The notes under the pieces are model-generated. The model saw only the letters and a list, made by a program, of their open reading frames with translations, did not search any database and was not told the DNA's origin. A stretch of 64,000 nt of DNA from Sphingobacteriales bacterium (GTDB lineage: Bacteria > Bacteroidota > Bacteroidia > UKL13-3). Shown piece by piece: positions 52,007-59,432 of this stretch. Position numbers and translations under genes: made by a program. The stretch is taken from the NCBI GenBank assembly GCA_021298155.1, contig JAJTEN010000001.1:1-64000 (forward strand), in the 5' to 3' direction. Each line of letters begins with the position of its first letter. Position 1 is the first letter of the stretch.

Positions 52007-52692
52007 TTTTCCTAACTGCTTTTTTAACAGGTTTGTTTGGAAGCTTTCATTGCGCAGGAATGTGCGGACCAATTGCGTTTGCCTTACCAGGTTCCAAAGA
52101 AAAGGGAGTATCGTTTTACTTTGGGAGATTTTTGTATAACCTGGGCAGAATGCTAAGTTATGCTTTACTTGGTTTTATATTAGGTAGCTTTGGATTAGGA
52201 TTAAAATTAGCTGGCATACAGCAGGGATTAAGTATAAGTGTGGGAGTAATTATTATTGCCACACTTATCTATCAAAAATGGCTGCAAAGAGGAGGTGGAT
52301 TTTCTATTTTTTCTCTGCTTTCATCCCAATTTATCCAAAAGTTATTTCGTTCTAAGAGTTTATTTTCATTGGGTTTAATTGGTATGCTTAATGGATTGTT
52401 ACCTTGTGGTTTTGTGTACATTGCAATATTAGGCGCATCGGTAACTCAGAATTCTTGGGATGGTGCAATATTTATGGCTTTGTTTGGTTTAGGAACCTTC
52501 CCAATGATGTTTGGCGTTTCGATAATTGGGCAGTTTTTATCTCAAAAAACGCGTTCTACTTTGGTAAAATGGAGTCCGGTTTTTGCCTTTATTATAGCCA
52601 TCTTATTTATTATTAGAGGATTAAACCTAGGGATTCCATACATGAGCCCTAAATTGGTTCAGCCAAAAGATGCTACCGAGCAATGTGATTAG
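52003..52692 (+). CDS. SafE/TauE-like (DsbD-type) membrane protein of the cbb3 locus
   Basis: A 229-aa protein with about six helices. Key motif GSFHCAGMCGPIAFALP at 12-28 and GLIGMLNGLLPCGFVYIAILGA near 125-146 mirror each other, as in DsbD_2/SafE-family proteins; the HCxGMCGP motif is thought to bind metal. In Bacteroidota this gene closes the cbb3 locus and likely helps copper or redox handling. It shares 4 bases with fixH. I see no hairpin with a T-run downstream. Confidence 0.85.
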   Translation: MIFLTAFLTGLFGSFHCAGMCGPIAFALPGSKEKGVSFYFGRFLYNLGRMLSYALLGFILGSFGLGLKLAGIQQGLSISVGVIIIATLIYQKWLQRGGGFSIFSLLSSQFIQKLFRSKSLFSLGLIGMLNGLLPCGFVYIAILGASVTQNSWDGAIFMALFGLGTFPMMFGVSIIGQFLSQKTRSTLVKWSPVFAFIIAILFIIRGLNLGIPYMSPKLVQPKDATEQCD

Positions 52693-52702
52693 ATATTCTA
52701 AT

Positions 52703-52746
52703 TTGTTTAAGCAAGATAAGTTCCATTAATTTACAAGCTTAAACAA
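52703..52746. repeat. Inverted repeat before the glycosyltransferase gene
   Basis: TTGTTTAAGC (52703-52712) and GCTTAAACAA (52737-52746) are perfect 10-base arms with a 24-base spacer. There is no T-run, so a terminator is unlikely. TTTG (52702-52705) and TAATTTAC (52727-52734), 21 apart, form an imperfect promoter inside the repeat. Confidence 0.5.
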
Positions 52747-52758
52747 TCATTCTGCTGT

Positions 52759-53883
52759 ATGTTACATCTTTTAATTGACGATGAAATCTTTATTTATCAG
52801 AGGTTTGGTGGTGTTTCGCGCATTTTTGCCATACTGCTAGAGCGATTAAAAAAAGAGCCAGATATAAATTTATTATTTCGTTCTACTTACTCAGAGAATG
52901 AATATTTACAAGCGGTTTATCCAAGTGTTTATCCTCCTTTTTTGAAGAATTATCAGTTTCCTCTTAAGGGTAAAATAATGCGTGGAGTACTTAAATCTAT
53001 TAACCATGCTCATATAAAAAGGCAATTGTTAAGTGGCAAGGTTGATGTTTTTCATCCGAGTTTTTATGAAGACTTTTATATAGAATCCCTCAAAAAATCT
53101 AAGGCTAAGTTGGTATTTACGGTTCACGATTTAATTCATGAAAAGTTCCCCGCAAACGAATCGGATAGGAGAATGGCAGAAAAAAAAGCGGCTAATATTG
53201 CTTGCGCAGACAAAATTATTGTTGTTTCTGAGCATACTAAAAAAGATTTGTTGGAGCAGTATCCCTTTGTAAATCCAGAAATTATTGAAGTAATACCCCT
53301 TTCGCATTCACTTCCCAGTATTTCTGAACCAATTATTGGCTTGCCAGCCAGGTATATTTTATTTGTAGGTGAACGCGCTGGATATAAGAACTTCATACAA
53401 TTGCTTCAGGCATTTGAAAAAATCAGCAGAGAGTTTCCTGATGTGCATTTATTTTGCGCTGGCAGCAGACCATTTTCTGCCGCAGAAAACGAAGCCATTG
53501 TTAAGGCTAATTTACAGGGTAAAGTGAAACAAAAAGCCCTTACAGAGGGGCAACTAAAATTTGCGTATGAAAAGGCTTTATTTTTTGTATTTCCATCTCT
53601 GTATGAAGGATTTGGGATTCCAATATTGGAGGCATTTGCATCACAGGTGCCTGTATTAATTAGCAATAGGTCTAGTTTACCCGAAGTGGCTGGAGAGGCT
53701 GCATTGCAATTTGATCCAGATACAGCGGAAGATTTATACAAACAAATGAAATTGCTTATAAATGATGTTAATTTGCGCCAAGAATTGATAGTTTTGGGTA
53801 GTAATCGCGTGAAAGATTTTAGCTGGGAAAAACATTATTCCAAAACCTTAGAGGTATATCATTCGTTAATAAGGAAAAGTTGA
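52759..53883 (+). CDS. Glycosyltransferase family 4
   Basis: A 374-aa GT-B enzyme: N-terminal acceptor domain with RFGGVSRIFAILLERL and TVHDLIHEKFP; hinge KIIVVSEHTKKDLLEQYP; C-terminal donor domain with ILFVGERAGYKNFIQLL and the E-x7-E motif in PSLYEGFGIPILEAFASQVPVL. Resembles mannosyltransferases of surface polysaccharide. It overlaps the next gene by 4 bases. Confidence 0.92.
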   Translation: MLHLLIDDEIFIYQRFGGVSRIFAILLERLKKEPDINLLFRSTYSENEYLQAVYPSVYPPFLKNYQFPLKGKIMRGVLKSINHAHIKRQLLSGKVDVFHPSFYEDFYIESLKKSKAKLVFTVHDLIHEKFPANESDRRMAEKKAANIACADKIIVVSEHTKKDLLEQYPFVNPEIIEVIPLSHSLPSISEPIIGLPARYILFVGERAGYKNFIQLLQAFEKISREFPDVHLFCAGSRPFSAAENEAIVKANLQGKVKQKALTEGQLKFAYEKALFFVFPSLYEGFGIPILEAFASQVPVLISNRSSLPEVAGEAALQFDPDTAEDLYKQMKLLINDVNLRQELIVLGSNRVKDFSWEKHYSKTLEVYHSLIRKS

Positions 53884-54458
53884 AGGTTTTACTAATAGAT
53901 AATTACGATTCTTTCATACACATATTAAGCGATTATTTCGCTCAATTGGGTGTGGATTGCGTGGTAATTAGGAATGATGAAGCAAAACTATTGAAATTAA
54001 CCCCGAAAGATTTTGATGCAATGGTTATTGGTCCGGGACCAGCAACTCCAGATAAATCAGGGTTTTTAATGACAATTTTGCCCAATTGGATAAGTAATTT
54101 GCCTGTATTGGGAGTGTGTTTGGGACATCAAGCTATTGGAGAATATTTTGGTGCAAAATTGCTTAGGGCCAAAAAACCAAGGCATGGGAAAGTAGATCAA
54201 ATGACCCATTCGGGTGGCGAAATTTTTGAGGGTGTGCCAAATGGCTTTTTTGCTACTCGGTATCATTCCCTAATTTTAAAAGATTTGCCTCCCGTTTTGA
54301 AAGGCGACTGTTGGTGTAATGATGAGTTAATGGCGCTATCTCACGTTTCACTGCCGGTATTTGGACTCCAATTTCATCCAGAAAGTTGTGAAACACAATT
54401 TGGTTTAAGGATTGTAAAAAACTTTTTAGATTTGGCAAAAAAATATACTCAAATCTAA
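53880..54458 (+). CDS. PabA/TrpG-type glutamine amidotransferase
   Basis: A 192-aa class I amidotransferase: LLIDNYDSFIHILSDYF, oxyanion GPGPATPD, nucleophile Cys80 (LGVCLGHQAIGEYFG) and the His-Glu pair in LQFHPES. It supplies ammonia for anthranilate or aminodeoxychorismate; the partner TrpE/PabB is not in the window, so I cannot choose between trpG and pabA. The start is TTG at 53880, overlapping the TGA of the glycosyltransferase gene (TTGA); no ATG gives the family N-terminus. Confidence 0.88.
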   Translation: MKVLLIDNYDSFIHILSDYFAQLGVDCVVIRNDEAKLLKLTPKDFDAMVIGPGPATPDKSGFLMTILPNWISNLPVLGVCLGHQAIGEYFGAKLLRAKKPRHGKVDQMTHSGGEIFEGVPNGFFATRYHSLILKDLPPVLKGDCWCNDELMALSHVSLPVFGLQFHPESCETQFGLRIVKNFLDLAKKYTQI

Positions 54459-54493
54459 GATTTATATATATTTGATAAAGAATAATAATTTGA

Positions 54494-55258
54494 ATGGAAT
54501 ACAATATTCGTAAAGAAGGAAAATTCAGTTACATCGATGAAGGGGAGGGAGAGGTTCTTGTATTGTTGCATGGACTTTTTGGAGCTTTAAGTAATTGGAA
54601 AGACGTTTTAAATCATTTTAGTAAGAGCCACAGGGTAGTAATACCCCTCATGCCGATATTTGAAATGAATATTTTAAAGTTAAGCGTAGAAGGTTTAGCT
54701 AATTTTATTAAAGAATTTATAGAATTTAAAGGGTTCACCAAAGTACATTTATTAGGCAACTCATTGGGAGGTCATGTGGCTTTGGTTTATATTAAAAAAT
54801 ACCCTGAAAAAGTAGAGTCGTTACTGCTTACTGGTAGTTCTGGTTTATATGAGAATGCATTTGGTGCATCCTATCCACGCAAAGGCGATAAAGAATATTT
54901 GAGAGATCGGATCAGTTTAACTTTCTATGATCCCTCAACTACCACAGATGAATTGGTAGACGAAGTATACGGAATTATTCAAGATAAAGGGAAACTATTG
55001 CGTATCTTAACGATGGCAAAATCGGCTATCCGTCACAATATGCGCAAGGATCTTCCAAACTTTATGATGCCAGTTTGTTTAATTTGGGGCAAACAAGATA
55101 CCGTAACGCCTCCCGAGGTTTGTGAGGAGTTTCATAGTTTGTTGCCAAATTCTGAAATGCATTTTATTGATAAGTGCGGACATGCACCTATGATGGAACA
55201 ACCGCTTGCATTTAATCTTTTGGCAGATCAATTCTATAAAAAGCACACCGCTAGGTAA
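54494..55258 (+). CDS. Alpha/beta hydrolase
   Basis: A 254-aa hydrolase: HGLFGALSNW oxyanion loop, nucleophile Ser90 (GNSLGGH), acid Asp in GKQDTVTPP and His in KCGHAPMMEQP. The cap region (about 118-185) is helical. Similar to esterases/MhpC-like enzymes; substrate not predictable. A TATATTTG box (54467-54474) lies 20 bases upstream with no matching -33 element. It ends 4 bases before the CBS gene. Confidence 0.9.
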   Translation: MEYNIRKEGKFSYIDEGEGEVLVLLHGLFGALSNWKDVLNHFSKSHRVVIPLMPIFEMNILKLSVEGLANFIKEFIEFKGFTKVHLLGNSLGGHVALVYIKKYPEKVESLLLTGSSGLYENAFGASYPRKGDKEYLRDRISLTFYDPSTTTDELVDEVYGIIQDKGKLLRILTMAKSAIRHNMRKDLPNFMMPVCLIWGKQDTVTPPEVCEEFHSLLPNSEMHFIDKCGHAPMMEQPLAFNLLADQFYKKHTAR

Positions 55259-55262
55259 AAAT

Positions 55263-55925
55263 ATGTTTGCCAACCAATTTATATCTAATGAGATTTTTCC
55301 GCTTAAAAAATCAGACTCAGTCGAGTCGGCGGGATTATTTTTACAAGATTTTCAGGTAAAAGAGCTTCCCATTGTTGAGGGTGGAAAAGTGTTGGGAATG
55401 GTAAATGAAACTATTTTACAGCAAACAGAAAAAAATGGGGTAGAAGAGTGCATGGATATATCAATAGGATCATACCTTGTGCATGAGTTTACCCATTTTT
55501 TTGAGCTTTGGAAGCGGTTTAATCAAACCCATTTTGATACATTAGCACTTGTAAATTCTGAACAACAATTTAGGGGAATTGTGGCTGCTAAAGATGTTTT
55601 AAAACAATCGTATTCCTCTTTGGCTCTGGCGCAAGAAGGCTCTTTTTTGATAATTGAAGTGCCCGTAATCCAGTATTCATTAGCTGAGATTTCAAGGATT
55701 TGTGAAAGTAATGACGCTAAAATTGTGCATTTAATGGTTGAGCACAAAGGAGCCAATACCAACCTGTTGCATGTTTCTGTGCAACTAAATAAAATTTACC
55801 TTAATCACGTTATCGCTAGCTTAGATAGATTTGGGTATAGTGTTATTCATACCAATTCGCCACTAGATCCAAATCAAAATATGGATGACAGGTATAATTG
55901 GTTGCTTAAGTATTTAAGTACCTAA
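55263..55925 (+). CDS. CBS-domain protein
   Basis: A 220-aa protein with a CBS pair: FLQDFQVKELPIVEGGKVLGMVNE and FDTLALVNSEQQFRGIVAAKDVLKQ, followed by an ACT-like C-terminal region (FLIIEVPVIQYSLAEISRICES, then NLLHVSVQLN). It probably senses adenosine ligands. The frame opens at 55206, but the ATG at 55263 (MFANQFISNE) is right. In Bacteroidota it is regularly found before nadK, as here (2 bases). Confidence 0.88.
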   Translation: MFANQFISNEIFPLKKSDSVESAGLFLQDFQVKELPIVEGGKVLGMVNETILQQTEKNGVEECMDISIGSYLVHEFTHFFELWKRFNQTHFDTLALVNSEQQFRGIVAAKDVLKQSYSSLALAQEGSFLIIEVPVIQYSLAEISRICESNDAKIVHLMVEHKGANTNLLHVSVQLNKIYLNHVIASLDRFGYSVIHTNSPLDPNQNMDDRYNWLLKYLST

Positions 55926-55927
55926 AT

Positions 55928-56821
55928 ATGAAATTAGCCATTTTTGGAAAAAACTTTAAAGAGGAAAGATTTGAAGAAATTCAACTTTTTTTTGATGAAT
56001 TGATTCAACAACAAATTCCCTTTACAATTTACAGGAAATATTATGAAGATTGCCTTCGCAACGGATTACACCTGCCACCCAATCTAAAAGTTTTTAACGA
56101 TTATGAAGATTTTGATGCCAGTGAGACTGATTTTTTTATTAGTATAGGTGGTGATGGAACTATATTAAATAGCCTTGAAATAATTAGACAGCATGCTATA
56201 CCTGTGGTAGGTATTAATACCGGAAGATTAGGGTTTTTAGCTGGTGTTTCGGCTGCAGATGCCCACAAACTAATCAAGCAACTAGAAAATGGTGCTTTTT
56301 CAATTGATAAGCGAACCTTATTAGAATTGAGTGCCAACAAAAATATGTTTGGTGGGGTAAAATATGCTTTGAATGATTTTGTGGTGCACAAAAAAGATAG
56401 TTCAAGTATGATTACCATTCATACCTATATTAATGGAGAGTTTTTAAATTCGTACTGGAGTGATGGGCTAATTATTTCTACCCCTACCGGGTCAACAGGA
56501 TATAACTTAAGTTGCGGTGGTCCAATCCTTTATCCTTCATCTCAAAGTTTCGTCATTACACCAATTGCCCCGCATAATTTAAATGTGAGACCGATGATTA
56601 TTTCGGATCAAAATGTGATTTCATTTGAAGTTGAAGGTCGCAGCTCAACTTTTCTGGCAACCCTTGATTCGCGCTCAGAGAGTATCAATACCAGCACACA
56701 AATAGCAATTAAAAAAGCAGATTTCTGTTTAAATCTCATTCGTTTGGATGGTGATAATTATCTCAAAACACTCCGCGAAAAACTAATGTGGGGATTTGAT
56801 AACAGAAATTTCAGAAATTAA
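55928..56821 (+). CDS. nadK: NAD kinase
   Basis: A 297-aa kinase with GGDGT at 74-78 (catalytic Asp76), GINTGRLGFLAG, and the NAD-binding STPTGSTGYNLSCGGPI. It phosphorylates NAD to NADP in the cytoplasm. It follows the CBS gene and is separated from the first porG by 116 bases holding a new promoter. Confidence 0.97.
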   Translation: MKLAIFGKNFKEERFEEIQLFFDELIQQQIPFTIYRKYYEDCLRNGLHLPPNLKVFNDYEDFDASETDFFISIGGDGTILNSLEIIRQHAIPVVGINTGRLGFLAGVSAADAHKLIKQLENGAFSIDKRTLLELSANKNMFGGVKYALNDFVVHKKDSSSMITIHTYINGEFLNSYWSDGLIISTPTGSTGYNLSCGGPILYPSSQSFVITPIAPHNLNVRPMIISDQNVISFEVEGRSSTFLATLDSRSESINTSTQIAIKKADFCLNLIRLDGDNYLKTLREKLMWGFDNRNFRN

Positions 56822-56901
56822 TTCGCGCTTCAAAAATTTCTGCATCCTGAGAAGCTTTTTTTGAGTTTTTTTGTATCATTTTCAGAATACTATGCGTTAT
56901 T

Positions 56902-56932
56902 CTTGCGGGTTTCCTAAAAATCAGTATTTTTG
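56902..56932 (+). promoter_or_regulatory. Promoter of the porG-uppS-bamA operon, leaderless
   Basis: CTTG (56902-56905), 19 bases, TATTTTTG (56925-56932). The -7 box is a full match and the spacing canonical. The predicted start (6 bases after the last G) is 56938, the A of the porG ATG. Confidence 0.6.
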
Positions 56933-56937
56933 CTTTT

Positions 56938-57867
56938 ATGGATAGTTTAAAAAGAAAATTATTATTCGTTTTTTCGCTCGTTAGTAGCTTGATTGTTAGC
57001 GCTCAACATGTAGAAGTTGGGTTAATGCTTGGTGCATCTAATTATTTGGGAGATTTGAGCAATGAAACAATTGTGTTGAAACAGACTCATTTCTCGGGTT
57101 CTTTGTTTGGCAGGTATAATTTTTCGCCACGATTGGCCGTGAAAGGAAGTTTCGGTTATGCAAGGGTTTCGGGAGATGATAAAAACTTTGTTTCTGAGAA
57201 AAGAGATTATATGTTGAATCAAGTTGAAGTGAAAGATTTTGAATTTAATAAATTCAGGAACTTAAATTTCTTTTCTGATATCTATGAATTTTCATTGCAT
57301 GGAGAGTTTAATTTGCTACCCAATGATTTAAATTCATACAATACAAGGCCTTTTGTGCCCTATGTGTTTATGGGTATAGGTATTTTTAATTTTAACCCTA
57401 AGACCACGTACAATAATACAACGATCGAATTACAGCCTGTTGCCACTGAAGGTCAGGGTTCTACCACCTACAATGATTTCAAGCCTTACAACTTAAGTTC
57501 TATGTGTATTCCTATTGGATTAGGATTTCGGCAAAAAATTGGAGACGACTTTTTTCTTGGTGTAGAAGCTGGGGTAAGGTTTACATCTACCAATTATTTA
57601 GACGATGTTGGTGGCGTTTATGGAAGTAGGTCTGTAATAAGTGGAGCAACGGGCAGAACGGGTTTGCATTTATCTGACCGATCATGGGAGTTAAACCCAA
57701 GCGCCGATCCAATAAATAATCCAAATCCATTATCTGAAGCCTATATTTTTAATGAAAATGACAAAAGAAGCGTGCGTGAAACTTTCAGGAATGATGTTTA
57801 TTTTATGGCTGGAATTACGCTTTCATACACACTTCGCTTCAGAGGCCAGGGCTGTCCACAATTTTAA
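56938..57867 (+). CDS. PorG-family (DUF6089) outer-membrane protein, first copy
   Basis: A 309-aa protein: signal peptide (ending LIVSAQ), then HVEVGLMLGASNYLGDLSNE, SLFGRYNFSPRLAVKGSFGYARVSGDD, FVPYVFMGIGIFNFNP, GVEAGVRFTSTNYLDDVGGVY and a closing strand (AGITLSYTLRF) with a short Cys-Pro-Gln-Phe tail. DUF6089 includes PorG (PG0189 of P. gingivalis), which binds the PorK-PorN ring of the T9SS. The PG0189 position before uppS and bamA is the same here. First gene of the operon; a second, shorter copy follows. Confidence 0.85.
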   Translation: MDSLKRKLLFVFSLVSSLIVSAQHVEVGLMLGASNYLGDLSNETIVLKQTHFSGSLFGRYNFSPRLAVKGSFGYARVSGDDKNFVSEKRDYMLNQVEVKDFEFNKFRNLNFFSDIYEFSLHGEFNLLPNDLNSYNTRPFVPYVFMGIGIFNFNPKTTYNNTTIELQPVATEGQGSTTYNDFKPYNLSSMCIPIGLGFRQKIGDDFFLGVEAGVRFTSTNYLDDVGGVYGSRSVISGATGRTGLHLSDRSWELNPSADPINNPNPLSEAYIFNENDKRSVRETFRNDVYFMAGITLSYTLRFRGQGCPQF

Positions 57868-57871
57868 TTGA

Positions 57872-58660
57872 ATGAAAAAGGGGCTGCTATTCATTTTTCT
57901 TTGTATTGGTTTGCTTAGCAAAGCTCAAAAAACTGAATTGGGTTTGCACGCTGGTGCTAGCACTTATTATGGTGATTTAGCTCCAAGTGTAAGTTTGAAT
58001 GAAATACATCCTGCTTTTGGTTTTTTTGTGAGAAGAAATTTAAGCAATACTTGGGCAATCAGAACAGAATTGAACAGATTTACTGTTTCTGGTAACGACA
58101 ATAATTTCGCCTATAATGCGGCTAGAAATTTAAGTTTCCAGAGTCATATTAATGAGGCTGCCATGGTGATTGAATTTAATTATCTCAAATATGGTCCATA
58201 TGTATTAGACAAAAAATATACCTCATACGTATATGCAGGTATTGCGGGTTTTAATTATAACCCTCAAGCAAACTTGCGCGGAGTGTGGTACGATTTAAGA
58301 GATTACAGAACAGAGGGCATTGGCTATAATACTTTAGCATTGGCTATTCCATTTGGAATTGGATTTAAATATATGGCCAGTAAAAAATTTGCCTTCGAAT
58401 GCCAACTTGGTTTCAGAAGAACCTTCACCGATTATTTGGATGATGTGAGCAATGTGTATCCCGATGTGGTTAATAGATTTGAACAAAGTGGTTTAATTGG
58501 GGCAACGTTAACAGATAGATCTATTGAAAAAACGGGAACACCCGGTTATAAATTAGGTTATAAACGCGGAGATCCAAATACTAAGGATTGGTATATGAGC
58601 TTTACAGTAGGGTGTGCTATGCGGTTAAATACCAAATCAAAATGTGCCCGATTTTTTTAA
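57872..58660 (+). CDS. PorG-family (DUF6089) outer-membrane protein, second copy
   Basis: A 262-aa protein: signal peptide (ending GLLSKAQ), TELGLHAGASTYYGDLAPS, NTWAIRTELNRFTVSGND, YVYAGIAGFNYNPQ, ECQLGFRRTFTDYLDDVSNVY and a closing CAMRLN strand with KCARFF end. It matches its upstream neighbour block for block (YxGDL, RxxVSGxDxNF, YAGIxxFNxNP, R-x-T-x2-YLDDV), so they are tandem paralogues 4 bases apart. One may be the true PorG and the other a specialised variant. Confidence 0.85.
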   Translation: MKKGLLFIFLCIGLLSKAQKTELGLHAGASTYYGDLAPSVSLNEIHPAFGFFVRRNLSNTWAIRTELNRFTVSGNDNNFAYNAARNLSFQSHINEAAMVIEFNYLKYGPYVLDKKYTSYVYAGIAGFNYNPQANLRGVWYDLRDYRTEGIGYNTLALAIPFGIGFKYMASKKFAFECQLGFRRTFTDYLDDVSNVYPDVVNRFEQSGLIGATLTDRSIEKTGTPGYKLGYKRGDPNTKDWYMSFTVGCAMRLNTKSKCARFF

Positions 58661-58687
58661 AGTGGGTTGGAAATAGTAGAGAAAAAA

Positions 58688-59431
58688 ATGAGTTTGAAAG
58701 AAAAGTTAATTGCAGATAAAATGCCCCAGCATATTGCTATCATTATGGATGGAAATGGCAGGTGGGCAAAAGGTAGAGGTAAATTCAGGATTTTTGGGCA
58801 CCAAAATGGTGTTTCAACGGTAAAGACCATAACAGAAGCTTGTGCTGAGCTTGGTGTAAAATACCTTACTTTATATGCATTTTCTACAGAAAATTGGAAC
58901 AGACCAGCTATTGAGGTTCGAGCACTTATGGAATTATTGGTTGATACCATGAGGAAAGAGCTGCCAACCTTGATGGAGAATGGTATTAAACTTTCATTTA
59001 TAGGTAACCAAAGTGACTTGCCTGTAAAATGCCAAAAGCAAATTGAGGTAACGATGGAAGAAACCAAGCACAATACTCGAATGAATTTGGTTTTAGCATT
59101 AAGCTATAGTGCTAAATGGGATTTGGTTCAGGCCATTAAAAATATTAGTAATGATGCAATGAATGGCAAAATAAATGTAGCAGATATCAATGATTCATTG
59201 GTTGATAGTTACCTTTCTACCCATTGGATGCCTCACCCAGAATTGTTGATAAGAACCAGTGGTGAAAAGAGAATTAGTAACTTTTTGCTATGGGAAATCG
59301 CTTATAGTGAGCTATACTTTACTGAAAAACTATGGCCCGATTTTACAAAAGAAGATTTATATGATGCGATTTATGACTTTCAAAACAGAGAAAGACGTTT
59401 TGGTAAAACCAGTGAGCAATTGAGTAATTAG
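58688..59431 (+). CDS. uppS: Isoprenyl transferase (undecaprenyl diphosphate synthase)
   Basis: A 247-aa cis-prenyltransferase: catalytic Asp21 in AIIMDGNGRWAKGRG, LTLYAFSTENWNRP, LVLALSYSAKWDL, and RTSGEKRISNFLLWEIAYSEL. It makes the C55 carrier for peptidoglycan and surface polysaccharide. The ATG at 58688 (MSLKEKLIADKMPQHIA) is the family start; the one at 58667 adds seven unneeded residues. One base separates it from bamA. Confidence 0.96.
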   Translation: MSLKEKLIADKMPQHIAIIMDGNGRWAKGRGKFRIFGHQNGVSTVKTITEACAELGVKYLTLYAFSTENWNRPAIEVRALMELLVDTMRKELPTLMENGIKLSFIGNQSDLPVKCQKQIEVTMEETKHNTRMNLVLALSYSAKWDLVQAIKNISNDAMNGKINVADINDSLVDSYLSTHWMPHPELLIRTSGEKRISNFLLWEIAYSELYFTEKLWPDFTKEDLYDAIYDFQNRERRFGKTSEQLSN

Positions 59432-59432
59432 T

